In this document: positions 1-6,125 of the stretch, piece after piece | Layout: each line of letters opens with the position of its first letter | How positions within the stretch are numbered: the stretch's first letter is position 1 | Notes under the pieces: generated by a model | What the model saw: the letters and a program-made list of their open reading frames with translations, nothing else | Database searches by the model: none | Told to the model about the DNA's origin: nothing | Made by a program: the position numbers and the translations under genes | From: Bacillota bacterium | GTDB lineage: Bacteria; Bacillota_A; Clostridia; Clostridiales; Clostridiaceae | Length of the DNA stretch: 6,790 bases | NCBI GenBank assembly: GCA_021780795.1 | Contig: JAJXYA010000100.1 | Span: 1-6,790, forward strand | Direction of reading: 5' to 3'

Positions 1-8
1 TTTATCAT
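1..8 (-). CDS. Start of an unidentified gene, cut by the left window edge
   Basis: Only the first two codons and part of the third are visible (ATG ATA AA). The start is inferred from context. GGGAG at 16-20 lies 7 bases before the ATG, and the ribosome site GGGAGTGGT closely resembles the one in front of dtd in this window. An extended -10 promoter lies about 175 bases upstream, and the aspS terminator isolates this gene from the previous unit. The product cannot be named from two residues. The alternative is a chance ATG, but promoter, leader and ribosome site all point the same way. Confidence 0.5.
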
Positions 9-15
9 TTTACCA

Positions 16-20
16 CTCCC
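16..20 (-). promoter_or_regulatory. Ribosome binding site of the left-edge gene
   Basis: On the minus strand GGGAG is followed by a 7-base spacer and ATG. It is the main evidence that a gene begins at position 8. Confidence 0.5.
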
Positions 21-41
21 ATATATAATATAGTATACAAT

Positions 42-107
42 TTACAGTGAATGAGATTTTACCCACTTATCAATTATGGCATACTTGCCTTCTGAGATAT
101 CTGTCAT
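42..107 (-). CDS. Possible 21-codon leader ORF (low confidence)
   Basis: An ATG at 105-107 opens 21 codons closed by TAA at 42-44. The peptide begins MTDISEGKYA and ends KSHSL. An in-frame TGA lies two codons before the ATG, so the frame cannot be longer. The bases before it (TTTGAGACTTA) give only a weak ribosome site. The peptide has no run of a single amino acid that would suggest a classical attenuation peptide. It lies wholly within the leader of the left-edge gene and competes with the RNA-structure interpretation of the same bases. It could easily be random. Confidence 0.15.
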   Translation of the reverse strand: MTDISEGKYAIIDKWVKSHSL

Positions 108-112
108 TAAGT

Positions 113-127
113 CTCAAATAATTTGAG
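113..127. repeat. Perfect palindrome CTCAAAT-A-ATTTGAG
   Basis: Two 7-base arms flank a single central base. The site lies about 50-65 bases downstream of the predicted transcription start and just before the small leader ORF. It could be a protein operator of the dyad type or, in RNA, a 6-bp hairpin with a 3-base loop. I cannot tie it to a named regulator. Confidence 0.4.
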
Positions 128-183
128 CAAATATATAAATTTATTGATAATAATAGCTATACCCCGTATACGTACTACTTATA

Positions 184-212
184 ATTATATCATCGCAATT
201 AATACAAAGCAA
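184..212 (-). promoter_or_regulatory. Extended -10 sigma-A-type promoter reading left
   Basis: On the minus strand the -35 is TTGCTT (207-212; TTG matches consensus), the spacer is exactly 17 bases, and the -10 is a perfect TATAAT (184-189). The -10 is preceded by TG and one base, the extended -10 signature. It starts 19 bases beyond the end of the aspS terminator, so it would begin a separate unit for the gene at the left edge. In AT-rich DNA TATAAT is common. The combination with spacing, TG element and position after a terminator makes this the best promoter in the window. Confidence 0.6.
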
Positions 213-230
213 GAGATAACAAATTCAAGT

Positions 231-266
231 AAAAAGAGCATAATATTTAGATATTATACTCTTTTT
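231..266 (-). terminator. Rho-independent terminator of the aspS operon
   Basis: On the minus strand the arms are AAAAAGAG-T-ATAATAT and ATATTAT-G-CTCTTTTT around a 4-base loop (CTAA). This gives a 16-pair stem with one central U-G pair, ending in CTCTTTTT. It begins 25 bases after the aspS stop codon. Read on the plus strand the central pair becomes a C/A mismatch, so the structure is better in the direction of aspS transcription, although it could act both ways. The stem is AT-rich, as usual in such genomes. Confidence 0.8.
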
Positions 267-291
267 GTATAAAATATATTCTATTAAAAAA

Positions 292-2076
292 TTACTTCTT
301 TTCCTCTGTTTTTGTAATACCAAGTTCATGAAGTTGCTTATCATCAACCATATTTGGCGCTTCAGTCATTGGACAGAATGCATTTTGGTTCTTAGGGAAG
401 GCAATTACGTCTTTAATATTTTCCGTTCCTGCTAAGAACATTACCATTCTATCTAGTCCAAAAGCAAGTCCGCCGTGTGGTGGTGGGCCATATTTGAATG
501 CTTCTAGTAAGAATCCAAATCTCTCCCATGCTTTCTCCTGAGTAAATCCTAAGACTTTAAACATAGTTTCTTGTAGTTTAGAATCATGTATTCTTATACT
601 TCCTCCACCTAATTCTTCTCCATTTAACACTATGTCATAAGCTTTAGCTCTAACTCTACCAGGCTCTGTTTCAAGGTATTGAAGATCTTCATCCATTGGC
701 ATTGTAAAAGGATGGTGTGCTGCTACATATCTATTTTCTTCTTCATTGTAATCTACTAATGGGAATTCTGTAACCCATACAAAGTTAAATTCCTTATTGT
801 CTTTTAAGATTTCAAGTTCTTTAGCTAACTGTAGTCTTAATGCACCTAAAGTTTGTAGCACAACACTATCCTTGTCAGCAACAATAAGTATTAAATCTCC
901 AGCTTTTGCTTCTACCTTATTCAAGATAGCCTGCATTTGTTCTTCGCTTAAGAACTTAGCTATAGGTGATTTAATTTCATCTTCTTTATAAGCAATCCAT
1001 GCAAGTCCTTTTGCTTTGTAAGTCTTAACAAACTCGCCTAATTTATCTAATTTCTTTCTACCCATATCTGCAGCATTATCAACCTTTATAGCTCTTACTG
1101 AACCACCATTATCTATAGCACCTTTAAATACTACAAATTCACTGTCCTTTACCTCTTCAGTAATATCGTTTATTTCCATTCCAAATCTTAAATCTGGTTT
1201 ATCTGAACCATATTTATCCATAGCTTCTTTATATGGCATTCTTCTTATAGGAAGCTTAACATCTTCATTTACCACTTCTTTAAATACTTTTTTAATTAAG
1301 GCCTCATTTACAGCAATAACATCATCTTGCTCAACAAATGACATTTCTATATCTACTTGCGTAAACTCTGGTTGTCTATTTGATCTTAAATCTTCGTCTC
1401 TAAAGCATTTTGCTATTTGGAAGTACTTATCATATCCAGACACCATTAATAATTGTTTAAATAATTGTGGTGATTGTGGAAGTGCATAGAACATTCCTGG
1501 GTAATTCCTACTTGGAACTAGATAGTCTCTAGCACCCTCTGGAGTACTTTTAGTAAGCATAGGTGTTTCTATTTCTAAAAAACCCTTCTCATCTAAAAAG
1601 TCGCGAACAACTTTAGCTGTTTTATGTCTTATCATAAGAATTCTTTGCATGTCTGGTCTTCTTAAATCAAGATATCTATATTTTAGTCTTATATTTTCTG
1701 ATGCATCTAAATCTTCTTTTATGTATATAGGTGGAGTTTCTGATTCAGATAATATCTTTATATTTTCTCCTTTAAGTTCTACTAGTCCAGTAGGTAGATT
1801 CTCATTTGGAGATTCTCTTTTAATAATTTCACCAGTTACAGCAATGCAGTACTCTGATTTCACTAAATCTGCCTTTGCAAATGCTTCTTTATTGATTTCT
1901 TCTCCGAATACTAATTGTAATAAACCAGTTCTATCTCTTAAATCGATAAAAACAAGTCCTCCTAAATTTCTTTTTCTTTGTACCCATCCCATTACTGTTA
2001 CTTTATTTGATATGTGTGTTTCTCTAAGATCACCACACATATTGGTTCTCTTTAACCCTTCTAATGCTTCTCCCAT
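292..2076 (-). CDS. aspS: Aspartyl-tRNA synthetase
   Basis: Charges tRNA(Asp) with aspartate using ATP in the cytoplasm; class II synthetase, bacterial type. The product is 594 residues, normal for bacterial AspRS. An N-terminal OB-fold anticodon-binding domain covers about 1-110 (GWVQRKRN, FIDLRDRTG). The catalytic core begins with YRYLDLRR (133-140) and carries QSPQLFKQ (201-208), class II motif 2 with FRDEDLR (225-231) and EFTQVDIE (237-244), and motif 3 GLAFGLDRM (536-544). The bacterial GAD-type insertion lies at about 290-425, and HHPFTMP is at 454-460. I chose the ATG at 2074-2076 because AGGAAGGG (2083-2090) stands 6 bases upstream. A GTG eight codons earlier would overlap that site and add an unusual extension. 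It is the last gene of the run, 117 bases after hisS and followed by a terminator. Whether it also charges tRNA(Asn) cannot be judged from this window. Confidence 0.97.
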   Translation of the reverse strand: MGEALEGLKRTNMCGDLRETHISNKVTVMGWVQRKRNLGGLVFIDLRDRTGLLQLVFGEEINKEAFAKADLVKSEYCIAVTGEIIKRESPNENLPTGLVELKGENIKILSESETPPIYIKEDLDASENIRLKYRYLDLRRPDMQRILMIRHKTAKVVRDFLDEKGFLEIETPMLTKSTPEGARDYLVPSRNYPGMFYALPQSPQLFKQLLMVSGYDKYFQIAKCFRDEDLRSNRQPEFTQVDIEMSFVEQDDVIAVNEALIKKVFKEVVNEDVKLPIRRMPYKEAMDKYGSDKPDLRFGMEINDITEEVKDSEFVVFKGAIDNGGSVRAIKVDNAADMGRKKLDKLGEFVKTYKAKGLAWIAYKEDEIKSPIAKFLSEEQMQAILNKVEAKAGDLILIVADKDSVVLQTLGALRLQLAKELEILKDNKEFNFVWVTEFPLVDYNEEENRYVAAHHPFTMPMDEDLQYLETEPGRVRAKAYDIVLNGEELGGGSIRIHDSKLQETMFKVLGFTQEKAWERFGFLLEAFKYGPPPHGGLAFGLDRMVMFLAGTENIKDVIAFPKNQNAFCPMTEAPNMVDDKQLHELGITKTEEKK

Positions 2077-2122
2077 TTTATTCCCTTCCTTTCTAAACAC
2101 TTTTTTGAATATTTATTTTTAG

Positions 2123-2169
2123 ATAAGAATTAAGCATACTTCGTAACCTTATTGTATCTTCATTCTTAT
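2123..2169. repeat. Inverted repeat in the hisS-aspS gap
   Basis: ATAAGAAT (2123-2130) and ATTCTTAT (2162-2169) are perfect 8-base complements separated by 31 bases, within the 117-base gap between hisS and aspS. No U-run follows it on either strand, so it is not an intrinsic terminator. It may be a weak mRNA stem, an RNA-processing site or chance in AT-rich DNA. The gap contains no T-box sequence. Confidence 0.3.
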
Positions 2170-2193
2170 AGCATAACCCTTAGCCATTAATGC

Positions 2194-3447
2194 TTAAGCC
2201 TTAATCACATCAACAATTTCTTCTAAGTTATCCAAGTTAATTTCAAACTGCTCTCCATCTGACATTCTTTTTATTTTGCAAGTTCTACTTTCAATTTCAT
2301 TTCCACCTAAAATAATTGTAAAGTAAGATTCAATCTTATTAGCATATTTCATTTGAGCCTTTACACTTCTCTCCATATGGTTACATTCACACTTTATTCC
2401 CTTTTCCCTAAGTGTATTCACAATTTTAATTGCTTCATATTTAGCTTCCTCATCCATAGAACCAACATAAAGCTCCATATATTTTTCCTTAGGAACTTCT
2501 ATACCATTTTCTTCTAGAGACATTAGTAATCTTTCAATGCCCATACCAAATCCCATAGACGGTAAATCTGGTCCACCTATTTCTTTTATTAAATAATCAT
2601 ATCTTCCGCCGCCACATAGGGCAATACCACTTTTATCAAGTACCTCAAATACAGTCTTGCTGTAATAATCAAGTCCTCTCACTATGCGTGGATCAACTGC
2701 AAAGTCTATATCCATAACCTGAAGATATTTTTTTAAGCTTTCAAAGTGAGTGCCACATTCTTCACAAATATAATCTGATATTATTGGTGCATCTTTAACT
2801 ATTTCCTTGCAACTATTAACCTTACAATCTAAAATTCTTAAAGGATTCTTATCAAATCTACTCTTGCAAGTTTCACAAAGCTCATCATGTTTACTACCTA
2901 AAAATTCTTTTAATGCTTCATTATATTTTTTTCTACAATGAGGACATCCCATACTGTTAATTTTTAATTGAACTCCTTGTATTCCAAGTTCTTTATATAC
3001 TCTCATAACTAGACTAATTACTTCAGCATCAATAGAAGCTTCCTTTGAACCATAAACTTCAACTCCAAATTGATGATGCTGTCTAAATCTTCCCTTTTGC
3101 ATTTTCTCATATCTAAAACAGGGAGTAAAGTAATATAATTTTGTAGGTTGCACCTCATTATAAAGACTATTTTCTATAAATGCTCTTACTGCTGGCGCTG
3201 TGCCCTCTGGCTTTAATGTAATACTTCTTCCACCCTTATCTTCAAAAGTGTACATTTCCTTTTGTACCACATCTGTAGTTTCTCCTACTCCTCTTTTAAA
3301 GAGTTCAGTATGTTCAAACATTGGTGTCCTAATCTCTCTACAGCCATAAACAGAACATAATTTTCTAAATAAATTTTCCACGTACTGCCATTTATAAGCA
3401 TTTTCAGGTAGCATATCCTTAGTACCCTTAGGGGCTTTAATATCCAT
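2194..3447 (-). CDS. hisS: Histidyl-tRNA synthetase
   Basis: Charges tRNA(His) with histidine in the cytoplasm; class IIa synthetase. The product is 417 residues, the usual size. It opens with [11 protein letters not shown] (4-14), typical of HisRS. Motif 2 spans about 107-133 (FTPCFRYE and RQHHQFGVE). The histidine-specific motif [13 protein letters not shown] is at 257-269, followed by CGGGRYD (278-284). Motif 3 [10 protein letters not shown] is at 299-308, and an anticodon-binding domain covers about 325-417. The insertion between motif 2 and the histidine motif is rich in cysteine: CPHC (168-171), CETC (191-194), C208, C213 and CEEC (228-231). This suggests a metal-bound or structured insertion. 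The start at 3445-3447 has AGGAGG (3455-3460) 7 bases upstream. An earlier ATG would add 22 residues unlike the family and overlap the end of hemZ. It begins 25 bases after hemZ, so co-transcription is likely. It could not be the shorter HisZ paralogue because the catalytic motifs are complete. Confidence 0.97.
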   Translation of the reverse strand: MDIKAPKGTKDMLPENAYKWQYVENLFRKLCSVYGCREIRTPMFEHTELFKRGVGETTDVVQKEMYTFEDKGGRSITLKPEGTAPAVRAFIENSLYNEVQPTKLYYFTPCFRYEKMQKGRFRQHHQFGVEVYGSKEASIDAEVISLVMRVYKELGIQGVQLKINSMGCPHCRKKYNEALKEFLGSKHDELCETCKSRFDKNPLRILDCKVNSCKEIVKDAPIISDYICEECGTHFESLKKYLQVMDIDFAVDPRIVRGLDYYSKTVFEVLDKSGIALCGGGRYDYLIKEIGGPDLPSMGFGMGIERLLMSLEENGIEVPKEKYMELYVGSMDEEAKYEAIKIVNTLREKGIKCECNHMERSVKAQMKYANKIESYFTIILGGNEIESRTCKIKRMSDGEQFEINLDNLEEIVDVIKA

Positions 3448-3454
3448 TTTTACT

Positions 3455-3460
3455 CCTCCT
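3455..3460 (-). promoter_or_regulatory. Ribosome binding site that fixes the hisS start
   Basis: A perfect AGGAGG lies 7 bases before the ATG at 3445-3447. It decides for the 417-residue product over a start 22 codons upstream. It sits in the 25-base gap after the hemZ stop codon. Confidence 0.85.
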
Positions 3461-3472
3461 TTTACTAAGCTA

Positions 3473-4900
3473 TTAACTAAATAGCGTTTCAAGCAATGTA
3501 ATTTTCTTTTCAATCATCTCATCTATTCTTTTTATGTACTCTCTAACATCTTTGACATTTGCAAACCTTTCGTGCCTGTTTTCCTCTAAAAAAACAACTT
3601 TTGAAACTGCATCCGCACCAAGTGCAATAATTGTCTGTTTTTCCTCAATCATTTGAATATTGTATATTCCTTCTTTACAAGGCCTTGCATATCCAACATT
3701 TTCCATATTGCCCACCATATTTTTCTGCCTATACATATAATAAGGTTTCATATGAAGTTTTTTAGATAATCCCACAGTCAGTTCATACATCTGATTTAAT
3801 TCTTCCTGTCCAGGAATTTCAAACCTATAATTATTAAGCATATTTTCATGGAGCTTTGAAGCTCTTTTTATGGACATTCCATGAATTGTAATACTATCTG
3901 GTTTAATTTCAAATATTTTATCACAAGTTCTTATTATATGTGAAATCTTTTCTCCAGGTAGACCAACAATTAAATCCATATTTATATTATCAAAACCAAG
4001 TTCCCTTGCCAAAGCAAACTTTTCACTAACGCTATCTACAGAATGATTTCTCCCAATTAATTTTAATGTATCTTCATTCATAGTTTGAGGATTAATGCTT
4101 ATTCTATGCACTCCATATTTTTTCATAGTACTTAACTTTTCAAAAGTTATACTGTCAGGTCTTCCACATTCTACTGTAAATTCTTTCACATTATTATGCT
4201 TAATAAAAGCTTCATAAATGAACTTCATTATAAATTCAAATTGCTCATTATTTACAGCAGAGGGGGTACCCCCTCCAAAATATACGCATTCAATATTAAG
4301 TTTCTTTTCCATAATGTAATTACTTATACTTTTAATCTCATGAGACAAAGCCTCGAGGTAAGGCTCTACTATGCTTTTGCAACTCCCTATGGGATTAGAG
4401 GTAAAAGAACAATATAGACAACGTGTAGGACAAAAAGGCATACCAATATAAATACTTATATTGTCCTTGTTTTTATTAACAATATTTCTTTCAAACTTTG
4501 CAACATCAATACAAAGCTGAGATTTATCTTCCCTTGTAACATGTTTTTCTTTAAATTCTGCTATTATAGCAGCCTCAGAAATCCCCTTTTGTAATAGTTC
4601 AAGAGCTTTTTTAGAAGGTCGTATTCCTATTAAAGTTCCCCAAGGCAATTCTAAAGTTGTATTCTTTGAAAAATATAAAAAAACAGCTTTTTTAACTTCT
4701 TCCTTAAGTTTATATGACTTATTAATAAAGTACTCAAAACTTTTATCCCTACCTTGAATCTCTACTACATTTTCCTTCACATCAATATTAAAATCATAAT
4801 CTTCTTCTACAAATTTAATATCTGGAAAGGAAAAGAATAAATTTATCATTTGATATACATCATAAGTAAATTCCGTATTATTTAATTTTACCTTAATCAT
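3473..4900 (-). CDS. hemZ: HemZ-type radical SAM protein (annotated coproporphyrinogen III dehydrogenase family)
   Basis: The product is a 475-residue radical SAM protein of the HemN/HemW/HemZ group. An N-terminal region of about 150 residues, typical of HemZ and absent from shorter relatives, contains [15 protein letters not shown] (85-99). The radical SAM core starts with SIYIGMPFC and has the cluster-binding triad C157-x3-C161-x2-C164. The SAM-binding GGGTPS is at 209-214, ISINPQTMN at 267-275, and [10 protein letters not shown] at 308-317. The family name implies oxygen-independent oxidative decarboxylation of coproporphyrinogen III. However, the fourth cysteine of E. coli HemN (CxC after the triad) is absent, and GGGTPS resembles HemW, so a heme-binding or other role is possible. 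No other heme-pathway gene is in the window. AAGGAG (4906-4911) stands 5 bases before the ATG. It lies 56 bases after the hydrolase gene and 25 before hisS. Confidence 0.88.
   Translation of the reverse strand: MIKVKLNNTEFTYDVYQMINLFFSFPDIKFVEEDYDFNIDVKENVVEIQGRDKSFEYFINKSYKLKEEVKKAVFLYFSKNTTLELPWGTLIGIRPSKKALELLQKGISEAAIIAEFKEKHVTREDKSQLCIDVAKFERNIVNKNKDNISIYIGMPFCPTRCLYCSFTSNPIGSCKSIVEPYLEALSHEIKSISNYIMEKKLNIECVYFGGGTPSAVNNEQFEFIMKFIYEAFIKHNNVKEFTVECGRPDSITFEKLSTMKKYGVHRISINPQTMNEDTLKLIGRNHSVDSVSEKFALARELGFDNINMDLIVGLPGEKISHIIRTCDKIFEIKPDSITIHGMSIKRASKLHENMLNNYRFEIPGQEELNQMYELTVGLSKKLHMKPYYMYRQKNMVGNMENVGYARPCKEGIYNIQMIEEKQTIIALGADAVSKVVFLEENRHERFANVKDVREYIKRIDEMIEKKITLLETLFS
4260..4275. 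repeat. GC-only-armed 16-bp perfect palindrome inside hemZ
   Basis: GAGGGGGTACCCCCTC reads the same on both strands. It falls on the codons for the GGGTPS motif and uses GGG, ACC and CCC, which are rare in such AT-rich genes. In mRNA it could form a 6-bp GC-rich hairpin with a GUAC loop. Confidence 0.7.
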
Positions 4901-4924
4901 CTTAACTCCTTAATAAAACATAAT

Positions 4925-4950
4925 GTATAATTTTTTTTGTACAATTATAC
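4925..4950. repeat. Inverted repeat GTATAATT-N10-AATTATAC before hemZ
   Basis: Perfect 8-base arms (4925-4932 and 4943-4950) surround a 10-base centre in the 56-base gap between the hydrolase gene and hemZ. Each arm contains TATAAT, in opposite orientations. The T-run falls inside the repeat on the plus strand and is an A-run on the minus strand, so it is not a terminator for this operon. It might be an operator or an internal promoter with a dyad, but no good -35 was found at normal spacing. Confidence 0.4.
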
Positions 4951-4956
4951 CTTATA

Positions 4957-5565
4957 TTAATCTTGTAAAAAAGGATTCTTTAATTTTTCATTATTTATGG
5001 TGCTACATGGTCCATGTCCAGGATATACTATAGTGTCCTCTGGAAGGGATAACAGTTTTGATTTTATACTAGCAATTATAGTATTAAAATCTCCTCCTGC
5101 AAAATCTGTTCTTCCGATTGAACCTGCAAAAAGAGTATCTCCAGTGAAAACACAGTTTTCAATTAAGAAGCACATACCCCCAGGCGTATGCCCAGGTGTA
5201 TCTATGCAAGTAAAGCCTAAGCCCGAAATTTTTATTATATCACCCTGCTTTAGTAATTTATCTGCACCACCTTCAATAAGCGGTCCAAATAAATGCTCAC
5301 CTTCAGTTATTAAATCATCGTCCGCTTTACTCATACATACTACTGCTTTTGTAATTGCTTTTAATTCCTCTACTCCTGATGTATGATCTAGATGTCCATG
5401 GGTCAAAAATATATACTTAACTTTTGCACCTATAGTATCTATAGCCTTAATAATGTCATCCACATCTCCGCCTGGATCCAATACTACAGCTTCCTTAGTA
5501 TTATTATCCATTATAATATAGCAATTTGCTCCATATATTCCTGCAACAACTTTTCTAATTTCCAT
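4957..5565 (-). CDS. Metallo-beta-lactamase-fold hydrolase, glyoxalase II-like
   Basis: A cytoplasmic hydrolase of 202 residues with a complete two-metal site of the MBL fold: THGHLDH (55-61, giving H56, H58, D60, H61), H126 in TPGHTPGG, D143 in FTGDTLF and H184 in YPGHGP. An early DPGGD is at 30-34. The set GDTLFAGSIGRTD is typical of short glyoxalase II-like proteins (YcbL type). True GloB enzymes are about 250 residues with a helical substrate-binding C-terminus, which is missing here. Thioester hydrolysis, for example of S-lactoylglutathione-like compounds, is therefore only the family expectation. The physiological substrate is unknown. No signal peptide or membrane segment is seen. The start follows a perfect AGGAGG by 6 bases, and the upstream dtd stop codon lies within that site, so the two genes are probably translated together. 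In B. subtilis the position between dtd and hisS is held by yrvJ, not by this family. Confidence 0.9.
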   Translation of the reverse strand: MEIRKVVAGIYGANCYIIMDNNTKEAVVLDPGGDVDDIIKAIDTIGAKVKYIFLTHGHLDHTSGVEELKAITKAVVCMSKADDDLITEGEHLFGPLIEGGADKLLKQGDIIKISGLGFTCIDTPGHTPGGMCFLIENCVFTGDTLFAGSIGRTDFAGGDFNTIIASIKSKLLSLPEDTIVYPGHGPCSTINNEKLKNPFLQD

Positions 5566-5571
5566 TTTAAT

Positions 5572-5577
5572 CCTCCT
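5572..5577 (-). promoter_or_regulatory. Ribosome binding site overlapping the dtd stop codon
   Basis: AGGAGG on the minus strand overlaps the TAG stop of dtd (5576-5578) and lies 6 bases before the hydrolase ATG. Ribosomes ending on dtd would sit on this site, which favours coupled translation. Confidence 0.85.
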
Positions 5578-6022
5578 AGAAGTCCTTCTTGCTCTCTAAA
5601 AGTAAGGTTACTGGTCCATCGTTTTGTATATAAACTTGCATATCTTCACCAAAATCTCCAGTTTTCACTTCTCCTAGCACGTCACAGCACTGTTTAACAA
5701 ATTCTAAATATAATTTTTCAGCTTTCTCTCCGCCAAGTGCTCTCATGAAATTAGGTCTTCTACCTTTTCTACAATCTCCGTATAGTGTAAATTGAGAAAC
5801 TACAAGAAGCTCTCCCCCTACTTCTAATAAGGACTTATTCATTTTCTCGTCTTCTTCAAAAATCCTTAGGTTTAATATCTTATCCTTTAGGAATTTTATA
5901 TCCTCTTCTGTGTCGTCTTCGCAAATTCCAAGTAACACATTTAACCCAAATCCAATTTCACTAACTAATTTACCATCTATTTCAACCTTAGATGATTTAA
6001 CTCTTTGTACTACTGCTCTCAT
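5576..6022 (-). CDS. dtd: D-aminoacyl-tRNA deacylase
   Basis: Hydrolyses D-aminoacyl-tRNA (and, in known homologues, mischarged glycyl-tRNA(Ala)), keeping D-amino acids out of proteins. It acts as a cytoplasmic homodimer. The product is 148 residues, the usual length, starting MRAVVQRV as in most family members. The conserved SQFTLYGD is at 76-83, and the NDGPVT stretch at 134-139 holds the Gly-cisPro pair (G136-P137) that gives the enzyme its chiral selectivity. The ATG at 6020-6022 was chosen because AAGGGGAG (6031-6038) stands 8 bases upstream. A GTG three codons earlier lies within that ribosome site. The gene follows relA at 103 bases, a linkage well known in Firmicutes, and its stop codon lies inside the next gene's ribosome site. 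No key residue is missing. Confidence 0.96.
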   Translation of the reverse strand: MRAVVQRVKSSKVEIDGKLVSEIGFGLNVLLGICEDDTEEDIKFLKDKILNLRIFEEDEKMNKSLLEVGGELLVVSQFTLYGDCRKGRRPNFMRALGGEKAEKLYLEFVKQCCDVLGEVKTGDFGEDMQVYIQNDGPVTLLLESKKDF

Positions 6023-6053
6023 AAATACCACTCCCCTTATGGACTCAAATAAT

Positions 6054-6088
6054 TAATAAGTCATTATTCTAGCATTTTTGACTTGTTA
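6054..6088. repeat. Imperfect inverted repeat in the relA-dtd gap
   Basis: TAATAAGTCA (6054-6063) pairs with TGACTTGTTA (6079-6088) with one mismatch that becomes a G-U pair on the plus strand. The 15-base centre contains a minus-strand TG-C-TAGAAT (6066-6074) resembling an extended -10. No U-run follows, so it is not a clear terminator for relA. Confidence 0.4.
6066..6074 (-). promoter_or_regulatory. Possible extended -10 promoter for dtd
   Basis: TGCTAGAAT on the minus strand has the TG element and five of six -10 bases. Transcription would start near 6059, giving a leader of about 37 bases before dtd. No recognisable -35 lies 16-18 bases upstream, so this is a weak call. Confidence 0.25.
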
Positions 6089-6125
6089 TTTCGTCTCATG
6101 TCCCTAAATCAAATAAACTATCCCC

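Larger units (their letters stand above)
9..177 (-). promoter_or_regulatory. Long 5' leader with possible three-way-junction fold
   Basis: This is the roughly 170-base stretch between the predicted transcription start (about 177) and the ATG at 8. Read on the minus strand, TTATCAAT (143-150) is the exact complement of ATTGATAA (67-74), an 8-bp helix that would enclose two small hairpins. One is CTCAAA/TTTGAG with a 3-base loop (113-127), and the other is GGCA/TGCC with a 4-base loop (78-89). A third weak stem, AGTGGG with TTCACT including two G-U pairs, could follow the junction. No run of U typical of an attenuator is present, so control of translation would be the simpler guess. I recognise no known riboswitch class. 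The helices are short and AT-rich, so chance pairing remains possible. Confidence 0.35.

Noticed and set aside
2077..2100. Upstream GTG start for aspS
   Set aside because: The extra codons cover the ribosome site for the ATG at 2076, and the shorter product has the normal AspRS length.
2140..2193. Promoter with TACAAT before aspS
   Set aside because: A minus-strand TACAAT exists in the gap but no -35-like hexamer lies at 16-19 bases upstream, and such boxes are common by chance in AT-rich DNA.
3448..3513. Upstream hisS start adding 22 residues
   Set aside because: The extension is unlike HisRS, overlaps the end of hemZ, and the downstream ATG has a perfect AGGAGG at 7 bases.
4925..4950. Terminator between the hydrolase gene and hemZ
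   Set aside because: On the transcribed strand the run beside the stem is A, not U, and the stem is only A/T-rich 8 bp with a 10-base loop.
797..5697. Plus-strand open frames within aspS, hemZ, the hydrolase gene and dtd
   Set aside because: They are antisense to well-supported genes, have no ribosome sites or recognisable motifs, and their composition follows from the opposite strand.
6023..6031. Upstream GTG start for dtd
   Set aside because: It lies within the ribosome site of the ATG at 6022; the family begins MRAVVQRV.
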